Numbered from the stretch's first letter, positions 44,101 to 53,155 are shown. The stretch is DNA of 64,000 nt from Fibrobacter succinogenes (GCF_902779965.1 NZ_CACZDK010000022.1:45187-109186); one strand, 5' to 3'. Program-made: numbers and translations. Notes: generated from the letters alone by a model not told the origin.

Positions 44101-47100
44101 TATATACGCATGATGATATATATGGAGTGAATCGCTTAAATTTTCGGAATCATAAGAAAGAATCTTGCTATAAATTATAGTATCACTTCGTTGATTTGCT
44201 GACTCGCAATAAGACCCAATCCCGATAACTTGTGTCATTTGCTCTCGATGAACATCAAGCATCGCTAGAACCACCAGCTTCAATTCTTTCCTGTGTCTCT
44301 TGAGCGCCAAGCTAAAACGCTTCGGCTCGTACTTGTAAATCTGTTGCGTTCCTGAAATTTCACCGACCAAGGGAACTCCATTCACGAGCGACGAATCCGG
44401 GAACATCCAGCCGCTGGCATTCGCCTTGACCAGATAATCCGCGATAGGCTCGTACCTGTACATTCCGGCATTCGCAAAATCCGGTTTCGCTTCCGAAATA
44501 AATATTGCGGGAACAGAGTCTTTCAAATTCTTCGGATCCGTCGGAGAAATGTCCCTCATCGTTTCCGCATACTTTACATGGAAAGAAGCCTGCGCCGTAT
44601 CCGCCTTGGAACCATCCACAGGTGACGCGATAACCAGAAGGGTATAATCGCCCTCCGTAAATTGCGCCATATTCTGTTTTCCCTTTCCGTTCCAACGCAC
44701 CTGATAAGCGGAATCGTTAGCATTTGCACGTATAACAGTAGCAGGATCCTGTAATTTTGCAACTTCCGTTGAACCATTCATCACATAGATGCCAACATGC
44801 GCATCCCTGTACTTGATTCCATATTTTGCAATCATCGCATTAAGTTTCAGCACTGTTCTTTCGCATGAATCCTTTGGTGTCGTCGCGGATTCGCAAACCA
44901 ACGCAGAATCTTTCTTTGACAGAATAAAATCAGGCAAGTTCTGAGGAAGAGCAATCTTTACATTGGGCAACTGAATTACGACTTCTGCGGAATCCAGGAA
45001 TACATGCGGACTCGAAGAGATATTTTCTGTAGCTTCCGCATAAATTTTCATTTTACCCGTAGCAGGATACATTCCCGTTTCCGGGGCGCCATTCCATACA
45101 AACGTCAAACCGTATGCACGTGGATTCACCGTCCAGCCCATCATAAGCGGATTGAGAGTATCGCTGTTCACGCGTCCTTCCGCAATCCAATAAAAACCGT
45201 CACTATCATTTTCACCGAAATACACATGCATCTTAGGCAAAGTTGTATCGGCATAAACATTAGCTCGCGACAGCCGGAATGCCTCCGTCGCAGTCATCAC
45301 TATATGGCCAGATTTTCCCGTCACAAGCATTTCATGGTTGACTGTCGAAAGTGGCGACAGTTCCGGGAAATCATCAAAATACGAACCCACAAAAGACGAC
45401 AAAGATGTCAAATTATAACCAATTGGCCGAACTGTACATTTTGCATAACTGCCCTTATTAACAGATTCGCAAGTCTTACCAAAGCCGGCTGAATCATAAG
45501 AGACAACCAGAGAATCATTGGCCCCTAACCCATTCCATTGCAAATGATACTTGCCATCCAATTCATAGAACCACACGGCGGAACTATCCGACACGGTATC
45601 CTTCGGAGCGCCATAGTACGGGTTTCGCCACGCTTTCGAAACGGATTCATCGAACATGCCGACATGTTTTGCATCTTCGGCATATACACGCAAGAAATAA
45701 CTGCTATTAAACATTCCCGACCGATAAAGCGATATTTCAAGGGAATCTACACCTACATGCAAAGTATCTTGATTCTTGACAAAATGCCATTTGAGACTAT
45801 CACCAAAAAATTCATCCCGTTCATCACCTAAAAACACATACGATGTATCTACTTTCCACAAGCTGTCAGGACCGCCGATGCAGTCTTCTCCAGCACATAC
45901 TCCAAGTTCTATGATGAACGTTCCTTCCAGAAGCGAATCCTTGCCGACTTTACGATCAAGGTAGCCCAATACTGCATCATTACTTTGCGAAGTCTTGGAA
46001 ATATTGCGGTGCGAGCTATCGCGCAAGGCGGACACAACGAAGATATTCGAAGTTTCCCAGACAAGCGAGCCATTCGAATTGCGAGAATCCACACTGGCGT
46101 AACGCAAGCGGTATATGGTATTCGACGAATCCGCAAGTTTGACTGGCGGCGCAATGCCCGAAATGGCGACAAGCTGATTGTAATCCACAGAGTCTCTTGG
46201 CGAAGAAATCACCGGGGTACGCTCGCCAATGTAGAACAGATCCGTCTTTACAGAAACATTGCCTGCGGCATCGATACAAGACACTTCCAGATAACATTTG
46301 CCACGCCTTCCATCTAACGAATCCAGCTTAAACGTCACGGAATCATTTTTCAGAACCTTATCCGTTATTCTCTTCCACGACGTTTCCTTGCCGCAACCGC
46401 CCACATGGTAATGGCAATGCATGCCCGTACGATTCAACGCAATGTCGGAATTTTCATTCACGACAATTTTTGCCGAGTAATTCTTGACGGAATCCGGATA
46501 GACGAGCTGCGTACTTACGAGGCTTTCGATATTCGGGGCGGTTTTATCCACACGCAAGTTTTTAGAGAGATTATAGAAAGCTTCATTTCTAGCTTGGTCG
46601 CGAACAACAGCCCGAATCTTGTAGTCGCCGTCCGAAAGACGCAAGCCCGCCATTTCAGTCCACGAACCGTGTGCAGCATCGCCGTTTTTGATCCACAAGG
46701 AATCACCGGCACGGTCTACCTTTGTGGTATCTTCCGCATGGATGAACTGCCAAGCGATTGTCACAGGAACACTGTCACGACCGTTCAGCGGCTCCGTAAT
46801 CTTGTAAGAAATTTCAAGCAGGCTATCTTCAGTAACATAGGCGTAACCAGACTTGCGAGCAGGATGGGAAAGTTTCGAGTATTCCGATGATCCTGTAGAA
46901 AATCCTTTCAGAGTCTCGTCGCTCATCACGGGAGCCTTCGTATCGACAAAGAACGTGTCATATACGGTTGTAGAGTTCACCGAGTCCGCAGCGGTCGGCC
47001 AAAGTGACGGCTTGACACGGTTCGGATGCATCATGATGGCGGTAACGAGGGAATCCATCTTGTTAAATACGGCACTGTCAGGGACCGCGTAATCTACGGC

Positions 47101-50100
47101 GTAGGCCTTGATGCGGTAAAATCCGTCGCCTTTTTTTTCAATCATTCTACGAGTCGTATCGTTCCACTGTATCGCAAAATCAGGCGAGGCGACATCGGAC
47201 ATCGCGGGGAATTCCGCCACCTGCGTAAACGGATGGCCTGCTGAATTCGCATCCATTTGTTCCAAAGTAAGGCGCATCGCACGGATGTCGGGAGTGCTCG
47301 CAGAATCGCCCCAGGTAAAGCGGGCCACAAACGGATCGTTGCTCGGATTGACAAAATCATTTTCAGCCCTCAAAGTGAAAACAGGAGCTGTCCTATCGAC
47401 TCTGAACGGGACTTCGTATGTATTCGAAGAGTCTTTGTCGTCAGGTGAAGCGATATTGTTTATATCGACAAAGAATTTCCAGAGATAATTGCCCTGTTGC
47501 GGGTCGCTGTTTCTTTGCTTCGAAGTAAAATAAGCACTCGACTTATCATAAACCTTGCCAATAGAATCAACATCGGCTTGCCCGATGCGCGACATGTCGA
47601 TTTTCCAGTCTACGGACATGTCCATTCCCTGCCGCGTATAAGGGGAGGCACTGTCTAAAACAAACTGCGGAAGAATGATATCATCGGCCCCGGCGACCGT
47701 GAAACCCTGATAGCCGATCGCACTCGCATACGCCTTGAAACCCTTGATCTTGTTCACGACAACATCACGCTTGGGCCACGAAGGCTGAAGCATATTCGCG
47801 GTCGCCTTGAAGAGATAATAAAACCGCTGCGTGTTCGAAAGGCCTATCTTGTTCACCGTCGAAATCGTGACCGTATTCTGGTTGTCTTTTTGTAGCGCAA
47901 GTTTGTTATAGTAACCGTAATCATCGGGATTAAAGTCAAACTGACCGTTCTTCTTGACTGGGTGGGGAACTTTGTCTATAGTATCGCGACGAATTTCCGT
48001 GCGAACGCCATTCACGTCCGCCGAATCCACTACCACAATCGGGTTTATCCAATTCCCGCCGCCGAAGCGTTTATAAACCGTACACGCTGTTGAACTCGTA
48101 TCCGGCTTGGATATATCGCACTCCCACGCAATTTCTTCCTGGAAATTGAAGTTCATGCGGATCTGGCGCAACCTGTGCGGCATCAAGTCGTCAACAACAA
48201 AGGAATATTTTTCGATAAAGTCTTCAACAACTATCGCGGGAACCTCGTAACGCTCCACATGACGGATAGGGACGCCTTTCGGGTTGTCACTGCCGTCAGG
48301 CTTCAAGCCGTCCACCTTTTCCCAGCGGTCCACCTTCACGCCCATCTTGGACCAGTCGGATTCGGAATGGAACTTAAGCGGAGTCAACGCAGAAACTCCC
48401 TGCATCCAAAGCGTCGAATTCAGGCTGTCCTGTTTTGCAAACAAACCTGTGGCACAGTTCACGGAATCACGCGGACCGATATAATAGCAGTTGCGGTTCA
48501 GGGACGCAACTCTAGCTGAAACAAATGAACTCAGGCGGGAATCAAGGCATGAATTGATATTCATGCAGCTATCGCTTAACATTTCCTCTATTTGTTGCCT
48601 ATACGTTTTCAAAGACGACGCTGCGTTCAAAACGGAATCACGAACTGACGCCTTTTTTGCAGAAGAAGCATTCTTCAAGAAAGTAACTAGACTTCTAAAA
48701 TCATCGCTTTCATCTGAATTTTTCTGCAAAGAATCCAGCGTATGAACATCACTCAACGCCAGATTCACGAAAGGACGCTCGTAAAGGAAGTCTTCCATGA
48801 GATAAGGAGTCCAACTCGTATCACCGGTTTCTATTCGAGAATAGGAATAGGAAATTCTTTCGTCACCATTATTAGCCATCAAAGAATCCAAAATGTCAGC
48901 TTGTAGTGGTCGCTGGTGAGAATACGTCATTTCATCTTCCAAATCCTCAACCAAATAGGAACTAACCATATTATAAATAAGTGCTCCTGAACCAGCCGCA
49001 ATTGCAATGTTTGCCGCGAAAGCGGCAGGCTTAATCCAAGCCAAGGCGGCATCCGCTGCAAGGCATGCGGCAGCGGCAATTGCGGTTGCCTCCGCGGCTA
49101 CACGCCATGCTTCGCTATCTGCCGTAGGAGCAGCATTAAATCTAGCTCGTTTAACATCCGCAACACCCGATGTCAAACTAATTGTATTGTCGGCCCATCC
49201 AGAAGACTTTGAAACCAACGAAGAACCCTGTTCCCTTGCCGATGCAGACGCCATCAAACCAACCGTAAAAGCCTTTGACGCAAGGGCAAACGAGTATGTA
49301 CTAAATATGTCGTCGCATTCATCCAATTGGGAAATGAAATTTTCTACGCCAACTCCTATTTCGGCGGGAATCAAGAAATACACCATCTCAGGGATATTCT
49401 TGTGAGGGTCGGTAAATGTAATGCTACTATCTGCACCAAGCAATCGGAACATAGGAAGCGAATCATGCGCCTCAATATTTTTCAGAAAACCTATATGTCC
49501 CTTACCCTTCTTCAAGGGATCCACATAATCTACCAAAGGGTCGCTATCAACATAGTCGTCAAGCCCACTTAAAATTTGGGGACCAACAACCGCATAATCT
49601 ATCCACTGAGCCGCTAGTATCATGACAGAAGACGTTATGCCAACAATTTTTGACATGGGTCCACCCGCCATAGCCGCCACGCCAACTATAAGCATCAACG
49701 CATCGGTCACAATATGTTGAGAAAGTGCAACATCCCTATTTTTTAGATCCAGTTCCATATTCAAGGCGCCAGTTCCTTCGTGCGGAGAATCCAGCGTTAT
49801 AACCTTGTCTACCTCATTGTGGTAGTAATCGCTGTTCTGAATCCATTCGCGGGACACAACCCCGCCCATAGAATGACCAATAAGAATGTAACGGGAAGCA
49901 AGCTGGCGATACAAATCGGGATTACGACGTATAGAATCAAGAGCTTCCTGACCATATAAGTTATTGCTTGGTTTTTCCGGATCTATAATAGCAGCTTTTA
50001 CTTCCTGAGCTTCTTCAACCAAAGCCCGGCGCTGTCCAAATTTTTTATCCTTATTCCATGTCCGTAGCCCCAGCTCCTTGGCATTGTTGATCGAGTTATT

Positions 50101-50427
50101 GGCAGGATTTGTAAATGCTCGCCAGTGGTAAATGTATGAATTCTTAGCGTTACGATTATTTCCAATATCAGGTTCTTCAAATACATTTTTCGAAAGCCAT
50201 TTCGTTATCCTGGAATCCTTAGAATACGCTCCAAGGGACGCATCGCCACCAAGATAGACAGATTCTTCATATGCTGATGGATAATCGCTACTCTCTGTAA
50301 TACCCTTTGCAGATTCATAGGCACCATGCAAAAGCATGACGTTGTAGTTTTCTATAGATTCCATCGGTTTGGGCACAGACCAACAACCGACGGCAAAAAC
50401 TAATACTAAAGCAAACAGTTTTTTCAT
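38170..50427 (-). CDS. Giant secreted esterase/adhesin with carbohydrate-binding-like modules (4085 aa)
   Basis: After a signal peptide (about 1-18; the VGC could also be a weak lipobox) comes an alpha/beta-hydrolase domain (about 25-420): NVMLLHGAYES, nucleophile Ser186 in IGHSMGGVVSREW, and ITLDSPHEGTG, as in PGAP1/lipase-like hydrolases. A hydrophobic segment near 440-490 follows. The middle of about 2,800 residues has repeated Ig-like blocks (VDRTAP, VDTKAP, VDKTAP). Near 3370-3530 is a LamG/concanavalin-like domain (SFEARIKRG, WAHVVVTVDSGHVKFYVDG). Next comes a CBM6/35-like domain, then two CBM3-like domains (RPRIRLRNISNEPVNGFSVRYYF and IHFKVENTGNVALKNFDVRYYF). The last 75 residues resemble a T9SS sorting domain. 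A role in plant-wall attachment or deacylation is inferred. Confidence 0.85.
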   Translation of the reverse strand: MKKLFALVLVFAVGCWSVPKPMESIENYNVMLLHGAYESAKGITESSDYPSAYEESVYLGGDASLGAYSKDSRITKWLSKNVFEEPDIGNNRNAKNSYIYHWRAFTNPANNSINNAKELGLRTWNKDKKFGQRRALVEEAQEVKAAIIDPEKPSNNLYGQEALDSIRRNPDLYRQLASRYILIGHSMGGVVSREWIQNSDYYHNEVDKVITLDSPHEGTGALNMELDLKNRDVALSQHIVTDALMLIVGVAAMAGGPMSKIVGITSSVMILAAQWIDYAVVGPQILSGLDDYVDSDPLVDYVDPLKKGKGHIGFLKNIEAHDSLPMFRLLGADSSITFTDPHKNIPEMVYFLIPAEIGVGVENFISQLDECDDIFSTYSFALASKAFTVGLMASASAREQGSSLVSKSSGWADNTISLTSGVADVKRARFNAAPTADSEAWRVAAEATAIAAAACLAADAALAWIKPAAFAANIAIAAGSGALIYNMVSSYLVEDLEDEMTYSHQRPLQADILDSLMANNGDERISYSYSRIETGDTSWTPYLMEDFLYERPFVNLALSDVHTLDSLQKNSDESDDFRSLVTFLKNASSAKKASVRDSVLNAASSLKTYRQQIEEMLSDSCMNINSCLDSRLSSFVSARVASLNRNCYYIGPRDSVNCATGLFAKQDSLNSTLWMQGVSALTPLKFHSESDWSKMGVKVDRWEKVDGLKPDGSDNPKGVPIRHVERYEVPAIVVEDFIEKYSFVVDDLMPHRLRQIRMNFNFQEEIAWECDISKPDTSSTACTVYKRFGGGNWINPIVVVDSADVNGVRTEIRRDTIDKVPHPVKKNGQFDFNPDDYGYYNKLALQKDNQNTVTISTVNKIGLSNTQRFYYLFKATANMLQPSWPKRDVVVNKIKGFKAYASAIGYQGFTVAGADDIILPQFVLDSASPYTRQGMDMSVDWKIDMSRIGQADVDSIGKVYDKSSAYFTSKQRNSDPQQGNYLWKFFVDINNIASPDDKDSSNTYEVPFRVDRTAPVFTLRAENDFVNPSNDPFVARFTWGDSASTPDIRAMRLTLEQMDANSAGHPFTQVAEFPAMSDVASPDFAIQWNDTTRRMIEKKGDGFYRIKAYAVDYAVPDSAVFNKMDSLVTAIMMHPNRVKPSLWPTAADSVNSTTVYDTFFVDTKAPVMSDETLKGFSTGSSEYSKLSHPARKSGYAYVTEDSLLEISYKITEPLNGRDSVPVTIAWQFIHAEDTTKVDRAGDSLWIKNGDAAHGSWTEMAGLRLSDGDYKIRAVVRDQARNEAFYNLSKNLRVDKTAPNIESLVSTQLVYPDSVKNYSAKIVVNENSDIALNRTGMHCHYHVGGCGKETSWKRITDKVLKNDSVTFKLDSLDGRRGKCYLEVSCIDAAGNVSVKTDLFYIGERTPVISSPRDSVDYNQLVAISGIAPPVKLADSSNTIYRLRYASVDSRNSNGSLVWETSNIFVVSALRDSSHRNISKTSQSNDAVLGYLDRKVGKDSLLEGTFIIELGVCAGEDCIGGPDSLWKVDTSYVFLGDERDEFFGDSLKWHFVKNQDTLHVGVDSLEISLYRSGMFNSSYFLRVYAEDAKHVGMFDESVSKAWRNPYYGAPKDTVSDSSAVWFYELDGKYHLQWNGLGANDSLVVSYDSAGFGKTCESVNKGSYAKCTVRPIGYNLTSLSSFVGSYFDDFPELSPLSTVNHEMLVTGKSGHIVMTATEAFRLSRANVYADTTLPKMHVYFGENDSDGFYWIAEGRVNSDTLNPLMMGWTVNPRAYGLTFVWNGAPETGMYPATGKMKIYAEATENISSSPHVFLDSAEVVIQLPNVKIALPQNLPDFILSKKDSALVCESATTPKDSCERTVLKLNAMIAKYGIKYRDAHVGIYVMNGSTEVAKLQDPATVIRANANDSAYQVRWNGKGKQNMAQFTEGDYTLLVIASPVDGSKADTAQASFHVKYAETMRDISPTDPKNLKDSVPAIFISEAKPDFANAGMYRYEPIADYLVKANASGWMFPDSSLVNGVPLVGEISGTQQIYKYEPKRFSLALKRHRKELKLVVLAMLDVHREQMTQVIGIGSYCESANQRSDTIIYSKILSYDSENLSDSLHIYHHAYIPGTLFGLPIQFKYGYDNNKDYLTHIDVIVLMERTLNDQLKGRDISLLNAKDFKNLKQSTEVIWKLSDYLDSDGANGWNIPKPDGSAVHDTSIVTSKNENCSVVYADSAFADTSCAYGVDTLKNTPNYNPNANLFNVDIYRVSDYFYKNYGTINDGCNEERWREMDFYVKLTIPKSYWDAPFGMDNLVNRTVRFDHTNKTIFGDGESGYWEALQGNSNTILKLDVATGSYYDGNKWKYDRTYGLLTPFEVQYLPMYPASLLDGGLNTFLFADEDAQHMQSARFDMQFFAPKDEHDYFKVLAVNASIDSSGCDTMLTNVGFMRSTSNGRKCVVSATSNDSVVKQTPFYLKGAFVEFYVGRNMAISRAKIDTSRNVDTIAYPATLNWRTQVTDSCLASGQKWDFASNGSSACYKYYDLASRIHYYYGDYTDTVWTLNFVRSDGFIKNMVNTPAIATGKTLEQRFKDSLDVSKFGRKSVEISVVPSSQDYDKAKHQFFVKVDTVTKILGNLASDHVVASVDSLGINPTKVTLRDSVLTLSSRKDTLYVRADSIAYDIVYRKSEDMDTTVKVPVRPNKAKLPMNNILAADSLYINYNQWVKNVVLNSAILLQLDSSDHTHLKVSGDYPDSADRYVEFRPADSIKVKRPKELVEIRAYLKNGINYQLAYLNGNAFYAVPNSMLEPRWKDSIKVDTKGWYRLGWFDVNKLQGNTQFMLLWGDKDKTSYNFAKFDMIVGRPVDASDYKTVKSLFEEVSVTFPKNSVDTAKDVTVRTIDAKDYSFEVFNNLALKGPIIEILPHMTFADSVRPRIQVKISYDEMKAMRATPQTVRLYKVDTTGKRFVPLQNALYGFLNADGSAVMEGADTLKCDDRNKMTKVRCVGDSFAWAYLFISAETQTFSVFTAMDSSIAETQNFSVTVLPEIASVKTRTVRVDGISRYRLYVDDDSLWANRGDATPPALLSFTADSNGFAQVTLPSRGKAIDTSYVFVVALGEPDANGNMEELPAAPAVARALTVNTQFACSVPSDSLWLGLDNGFMAYGASCTHPGYGLVTLYRNGRVAAEVRGEIPDTIIYDGSKTSSEPRIGKIAKGIYESRYVGVSILGMDLQMAGPRVYTDSARPVIRNFSVDDSSEVLDRIFTVSAKVMDSESGVARVIVTPVFGDDTLRVINLRPDTTGQVSASVRISRKRLAECSGCNLALNMRVEDYGHNHAEQKFTSGKLYPYPTELALWYPAREGGGNYAHEFLGTGHDLELTNMKNAWQSDAGLYFGRAADFASGNGTVYFGSSTSYSFEARIKRGSGYSAWRRVLGFTGINGLNIELMQRGGVLKLVEGSRSWDSELLPIGEKSWAHVVVTVDSGHVKFYVDGILKKARDAGISQERELDGRFSMGKAGGESSYIGNIADIRMYSRALSAAEVEELSKPVTDAGEVSDIIVVAVKDMDAVSGFSNEFSCSVAGNKYLVSGDSATLTMSVIVENAADYNVVLYTRSATVGDKPVFVGESNLLAGTAAVSNTWRAVTVSGVSVHLAAGTHTLTLKVPAAIQIGGIALTTANIPASMIAWGVSSSDKVAGIASADTVRKIKSYLRYEGYPETSTLRPRIRLRNISNEPVNGFSVRYYFRGEDAAAAGVDRYWPNNVATFPAVHSESANTGYVEWKFAEVIPIAGTVFNGDGPHFGLYNLRNVPWDASDDPSFVDPNSGLVANIDGFYEDAGVIVLDSENNLIGGSCAEMEDPVSLETKARVLAADMRGNNQASEIHFKVENTGNVALKNFDVRYYFFVEEGLAPDYEINDKSECSSASMESLGSGRWQVTVHCDKSLAAGKIWQNPVKVSLHLSGWTKLWNALDDPSHDSLGVAMRVARGICLFDSTGYVIYGDTPVWPLPAPDEMAPDSVYNVEFGYQAPGTIPIIRTSEGLVLTIDKWMNVELGLVTALGKPVKSIFNGSLAPGEQFVRVNWTGIDMNRTYLMLKVNGTIKSTKKLSML

Positions 50428-50435
50428 ATTTTTCC

Positions 50436-51350
50436 CTAATAGTTTATTGATTCACCACCAATATTCCGAAACATCAGTCCAACCAAATCTGCGATTGAAA
50501 AGATGTTCACATGTCCATTATTATAGGAACCAATAAACCCTCCAAAATTCAAAATATCTCCCATAAAGCTAACATCATCATATTTACTTAGTTCAAGTTC
50601 ACTATTAGACAAACTGTCGCTCATTTCATCATTTAAAAGAACAAAAACAGCAAGGTTTATCTTATCAAAGGCTAGACAAGCCACATCATTACCCAATGCA
50701 CGAACATCGTCACATTTTTCAATCCACTTCAATTCATTGCCAAGGCGCTTGTACGTCAACGCCTTCGCCGATGTGTCCAGAACAGCATACTGACAACTAT
50801 CCCCTCCTGCACCAAATGGACCTTTCAAAAGAATCTCACCATTTAACCACGTTCTCATTCTTTCATGTTTAAACGTTGCATTGCAGCCATCCTTAAAAAC
50901 AGTCATATTCATGACAGTCGGTTTCTGGCCTAATTTCCAAAAAGAAAAAGATTCTTTTCCATTCCCCCCCCAAATCACGGAATCGGATAACTGCCCAACT
51001 AGATATGTAAAATCATTCGTATTTTCATTATCCAACGTATCAGTCCAACGCGGTCCATCTTCTTGAACGCGATAATTATAGACTCGCAATCCTTGGTGGC
51101 CTATACCGCTAGCCATACCGCCATCGTGAACGAAAGTACCCTTTTCTTGATTCCACCCTCTCCAATCGCTTACAATCACAAGAGAATCATCCATAAAACC
51201 TATTACCGTCCCTATGGTCCGTTCTTTATCCCATTCCACAGGGCCATCCTTCTTTAAGTCCCCGCACCCCCACATACATACGCATGCAAAGGCGACCGCC
51301 AAAACAGCGAGCATTTTTTCAACCCCAAACTTGTTCATTTTATTTTCCAT
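50436..51350 (-). CDS. Lipoprotein of unknown function (304 aa), first gene of the giant-protein operon
   Basis: The signal peptide ends in VCMWGC. AGGAAA precedes the ATG at 51350; an ATG four codons in (51338) is an alternative. The mature protein has many short beta-like stretches and blocks such as IGTVIGFMDDSLVIVSDWRGW and SVIWGGNGKESFSFWKLG, suggesting a beta-propeller or beta-sandwich, but no family is recognised. It ends eight bases before the start of the 4,085-residue gene, so the two are almost certainly co-expressed. It could anchor or assist the giant protein at the envelope. Confidence 0.75.
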   Translation of the reverse strand: MENKMNKFGVEKMLAVLAVAFACVCMWGCGDLKKDGPVEWDKERTIGTVIGFMDDSLVIVSDWRGWNQEKGTFVHDGGMASGIGHQGLRVYNYRVQEDGPRWTDTLDNENTNDFTYLVGQLSDSVIWGGNGKESFSFWKLGQKPTVMNMTVFKDGCNATFKHERMRTWLNGEILLKGPFGAGGDSCQYAVLDTSAKALTYKRLGNELKWIEKCDDVRALGNDVACLAFDKINLAVFVLLNDEMSDSLSNSELELSKYDDVSFMGDILNFGGFIGSYNNGHVNIFSIADLVGLMFRNIGGESINY

Positions 51351-51789
51351 AAGAGATTTTCCTATGTTTAAAATTTTCCAATGTAAATTTACATAAAATT
51401 TCTTATAAATTCAAGATGCATTATTCAAGTAGAAGACAGCACATATAAAAGCAAAGATAAAAGGCGATGCCCGCACAAATGTAAGGAATAAATATAATGG
51501 ATTCCCTACGCAAGTGCAATCCAAGAAATGATGGTTTCCCTCCCTCCGGTCGAGAATGACAAGCTTCGAGGATGACTGGCAGGCATGACAGCGTAAAAAA
51601 TAACTGGATCCTTCGCGCTAACGTGCTCTGGATGACGACAATGAGCACTCATTTCTTCGCGTTGCGAAGGATGACGTAACGCGGACATTCAGGATGACAC
51701 TACTTAACGATTTTCTCACTATAAAGCAAGCCTGAAGCGAGGAGAAAAGCCGTTCACACCCGCAATTACAATGACAACGTACAAAGAAA
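51351..51789. other. Intergenic gap rich in dispersed palindromic repeats
   Basis: This 439-base gap contains the promoter region of the 51350 operon at its left end. To the right are several palindromic repeat copies (GGTCGAGAATGACAAG..., and the GGATCCTTCG...GGATGACG unit). A 64-base segment, 51601-51664, recurs with one mismatch at 53092-53155. Two short minus-strand ORFs here are repeat-derived and are not called. Confidence 0.6.
51601..51664. repeat. 64-base repeat, copy 1
   Basis: It is 63/64 identical to 53092-53155, begins TAACTGGATCCTTCGCGCTA, and lies in the same orientation. The two copies bracket the genes at 51790-53072. Confidence 0.85.
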
Positions 51790-52392
51790 CTAGAATGAAA
51801 TCCAGGGAATATTCCATTGGAAATTGAGTCCCCAACCGCCCGTATACATATGACGTCCTACAGAAGAACTTCCATACCAGCCACACCAAATATACTGATA
51901 ATTGGCAACTAGGGAAACCTGCATTTGTTCTGTTATACGGTATCCAAGACGATAACCATATCTAAAATTGCTTCGATGTCCAAGATATTGAAGAAAACCC
52001 CAGTTATCATATCCATTTTTTACAACATCTTCCATTTCACGATTAAAATTATTCATAGACAAAATAAATCCGAAGCCAAAATTTATTTCGAATACAAATT
52101 GCCTCACCGTTATAGACCAAACAAGCGGCTTGATATAGAAATCCCATACCGATACACTCATATCGCCATTGGAGTGCGAATAACCAAAACGACTTATTCC
52201 AATAGCAAGGGTATAATCCACCATTTGTTTCGGTTCATTGAAAGCTCCAAATTCAATGCCAAAGCCCAGTATTCCGCCAGGTTCGCAAACTTCATTGTCA
52301 GTTTGAAGGCGACTATCCTTGAATTCAACATCTAAAAAAGCCGCGTTAGCAAAACCACAAATAAAAAGGACGAGCATTAAAATCCTTTGCAT
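51790..52392 (-). CDS. Outer-membrane beta-barrel protein of unknown function (200 aa)
   Basis: I start at ATG 52392 (MQRILMLVLF), with GGATGGG five bases upstream; an ATG at 52401 is possible. The signal peptide ends ANA before AFLDVEF. The mature part consists of alternating aromatic and hydrophobic strands (FVFEINFGFGFIL, FRYGYRLGYRI, MQVSLVANYQYIW, GWGLNFQWNI) and ends in a terminal Phe, the usual Bam signal of outer-membrane barrels. Around eight strands fit the length. Its 5' end overlaps the lipoprotein gene upstream (stop at 52377), so translation is probably coupled. Confidence 0.72.
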   Translation of the reverse strand: MQRILMLVLFICGFANAAFLDVEFKDSRLQTDNEVCEPGGILGFGIEFGAFNEPKQMVDYTLAIGISRFGYSHSNGDMSVSVWDFYIKPLVWSITVRQFVFEINFGFGFILSMNNFNREMEDVVKNGYDNWGFLQYLGHRSNFRYGYRLGYRITEQMQVSLVANYQYIWCGWYGSSSVGRHMYTGGWGLNFQWNIPWISF

Positions 52393-53072
52393 ACATCCCA
52401 TCCTTTTGTAGAAAAGATTTCTTCGGAAGAATAATACGTAACAGATATTTTTCTAAAAGCACCGTCTCTCGAAAACACACCTTCACTGTGCTTTGATGCG
52501 CCAAACATTATAAAATCTCCTGAATGATACGTCGGTTTATCCGTATTCATACTAACAGGGAAATAGGTCATAATGTTTTTGTGGAAAACACCGTCATTTG
52601 CCGGCTCCAAAAAAGACACCGGGAACGTTTCCTTATAAACAGTTTCCTTCGAATCCCATATAGTGTGAATTTCCGCGCTGTCGCTATAAGATATAGTCGC
52701 GCCCCTCAGAGTATAAGGGATGGTGTCTTCGACAATCTGGCCTGTGGTATCGTAAGTCAAAGCAAAGCCACGTACAACGACCATTGCGCTATCGCCTTCA
52801 AAGCAGATTTCCTTACAAAGAATTCTGTCATATCGCTTTTCACGTCCCATGGCGGAATACCCGCCATCTACATTAGGGAGTTTTTTATCTATGTAGGTAT
52901 CTTCTTTAACTTGTTCGCTATAATAACACCCTTGAATATCCTCTGCTCTCACCTGCTTCGGGGCACTCGAAGTTCCGTGATCGATATAGGGGCAACCCTG
53001 AAAAAACAACGCCGCCAAAACGAAGACGCAGATTGTCAAGACCTTGACTATTGGACATGTCATTTTGTTCAT
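52377..53072 (-). CDS. Lipoprotein of unknown function (231 aa)
   Basis: I start at 53072 (MNKMTCPIV); an ATG at 53081 would add three residues. The signal peptide ends in the lipobox LFFQGC. The mature protein is beta-rich (SAMVVVRGFALTYDTTG, ATISYSDSAEIHTIW) with no recognised family. It overlaps the barrel gene downstream, and the pair is bracketed by two copies of a 64-base repeat. Function unknown; an envelope protein acting with the barrel is the simplest reading. Confidence 0.72.
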   Translation of the reverse strand: MNKMTCPIVKVLTICVFVLAALFFQGCPYIDHGTSSAPKQVRAEDIQGCYYSEQVKEDTYIDKKLPNVDGGYSAMGREKRYDRILCKEICFEGDSAMVVVRGFALTYDTTGQIVEDTIPYTLRGATISYSDSAEIHTIWDSKETVYKETFPVSFLEPANDGVFHKNIMTYFPVSMNTDKPTYHSGDFIMFGASKHSEGVFSRDGAFRKISVTYYSSEEIFSTKGWDVCKGF

Positions 53073-53091
53073 AATATTCAATATAAAAAAA

Positions 53092-53155
53092 TAACTGGAT
53101 CCTTCGCGCTAACGCGCTCTGGATGACGACAATGAGCACTCATTTCTTCGCGTTG
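53092..53155. repeat. 64-base repeat, copy 2
   Basis: It is 63/64 identical to 51601-51664 and in the same orientation. It lies just upstream of the lipoprotein start at 53072, so it is close to or within that gene's promoter. Confidence 0.85.

Noticed and set aside
51421..51688. Two short overlapping minus-strand ORFs of 60-75 residues.
   Set aside because: They consist of dispersed palindromic repeat sequence, have no ribosome-binding site, and resemble translated repeat copies.
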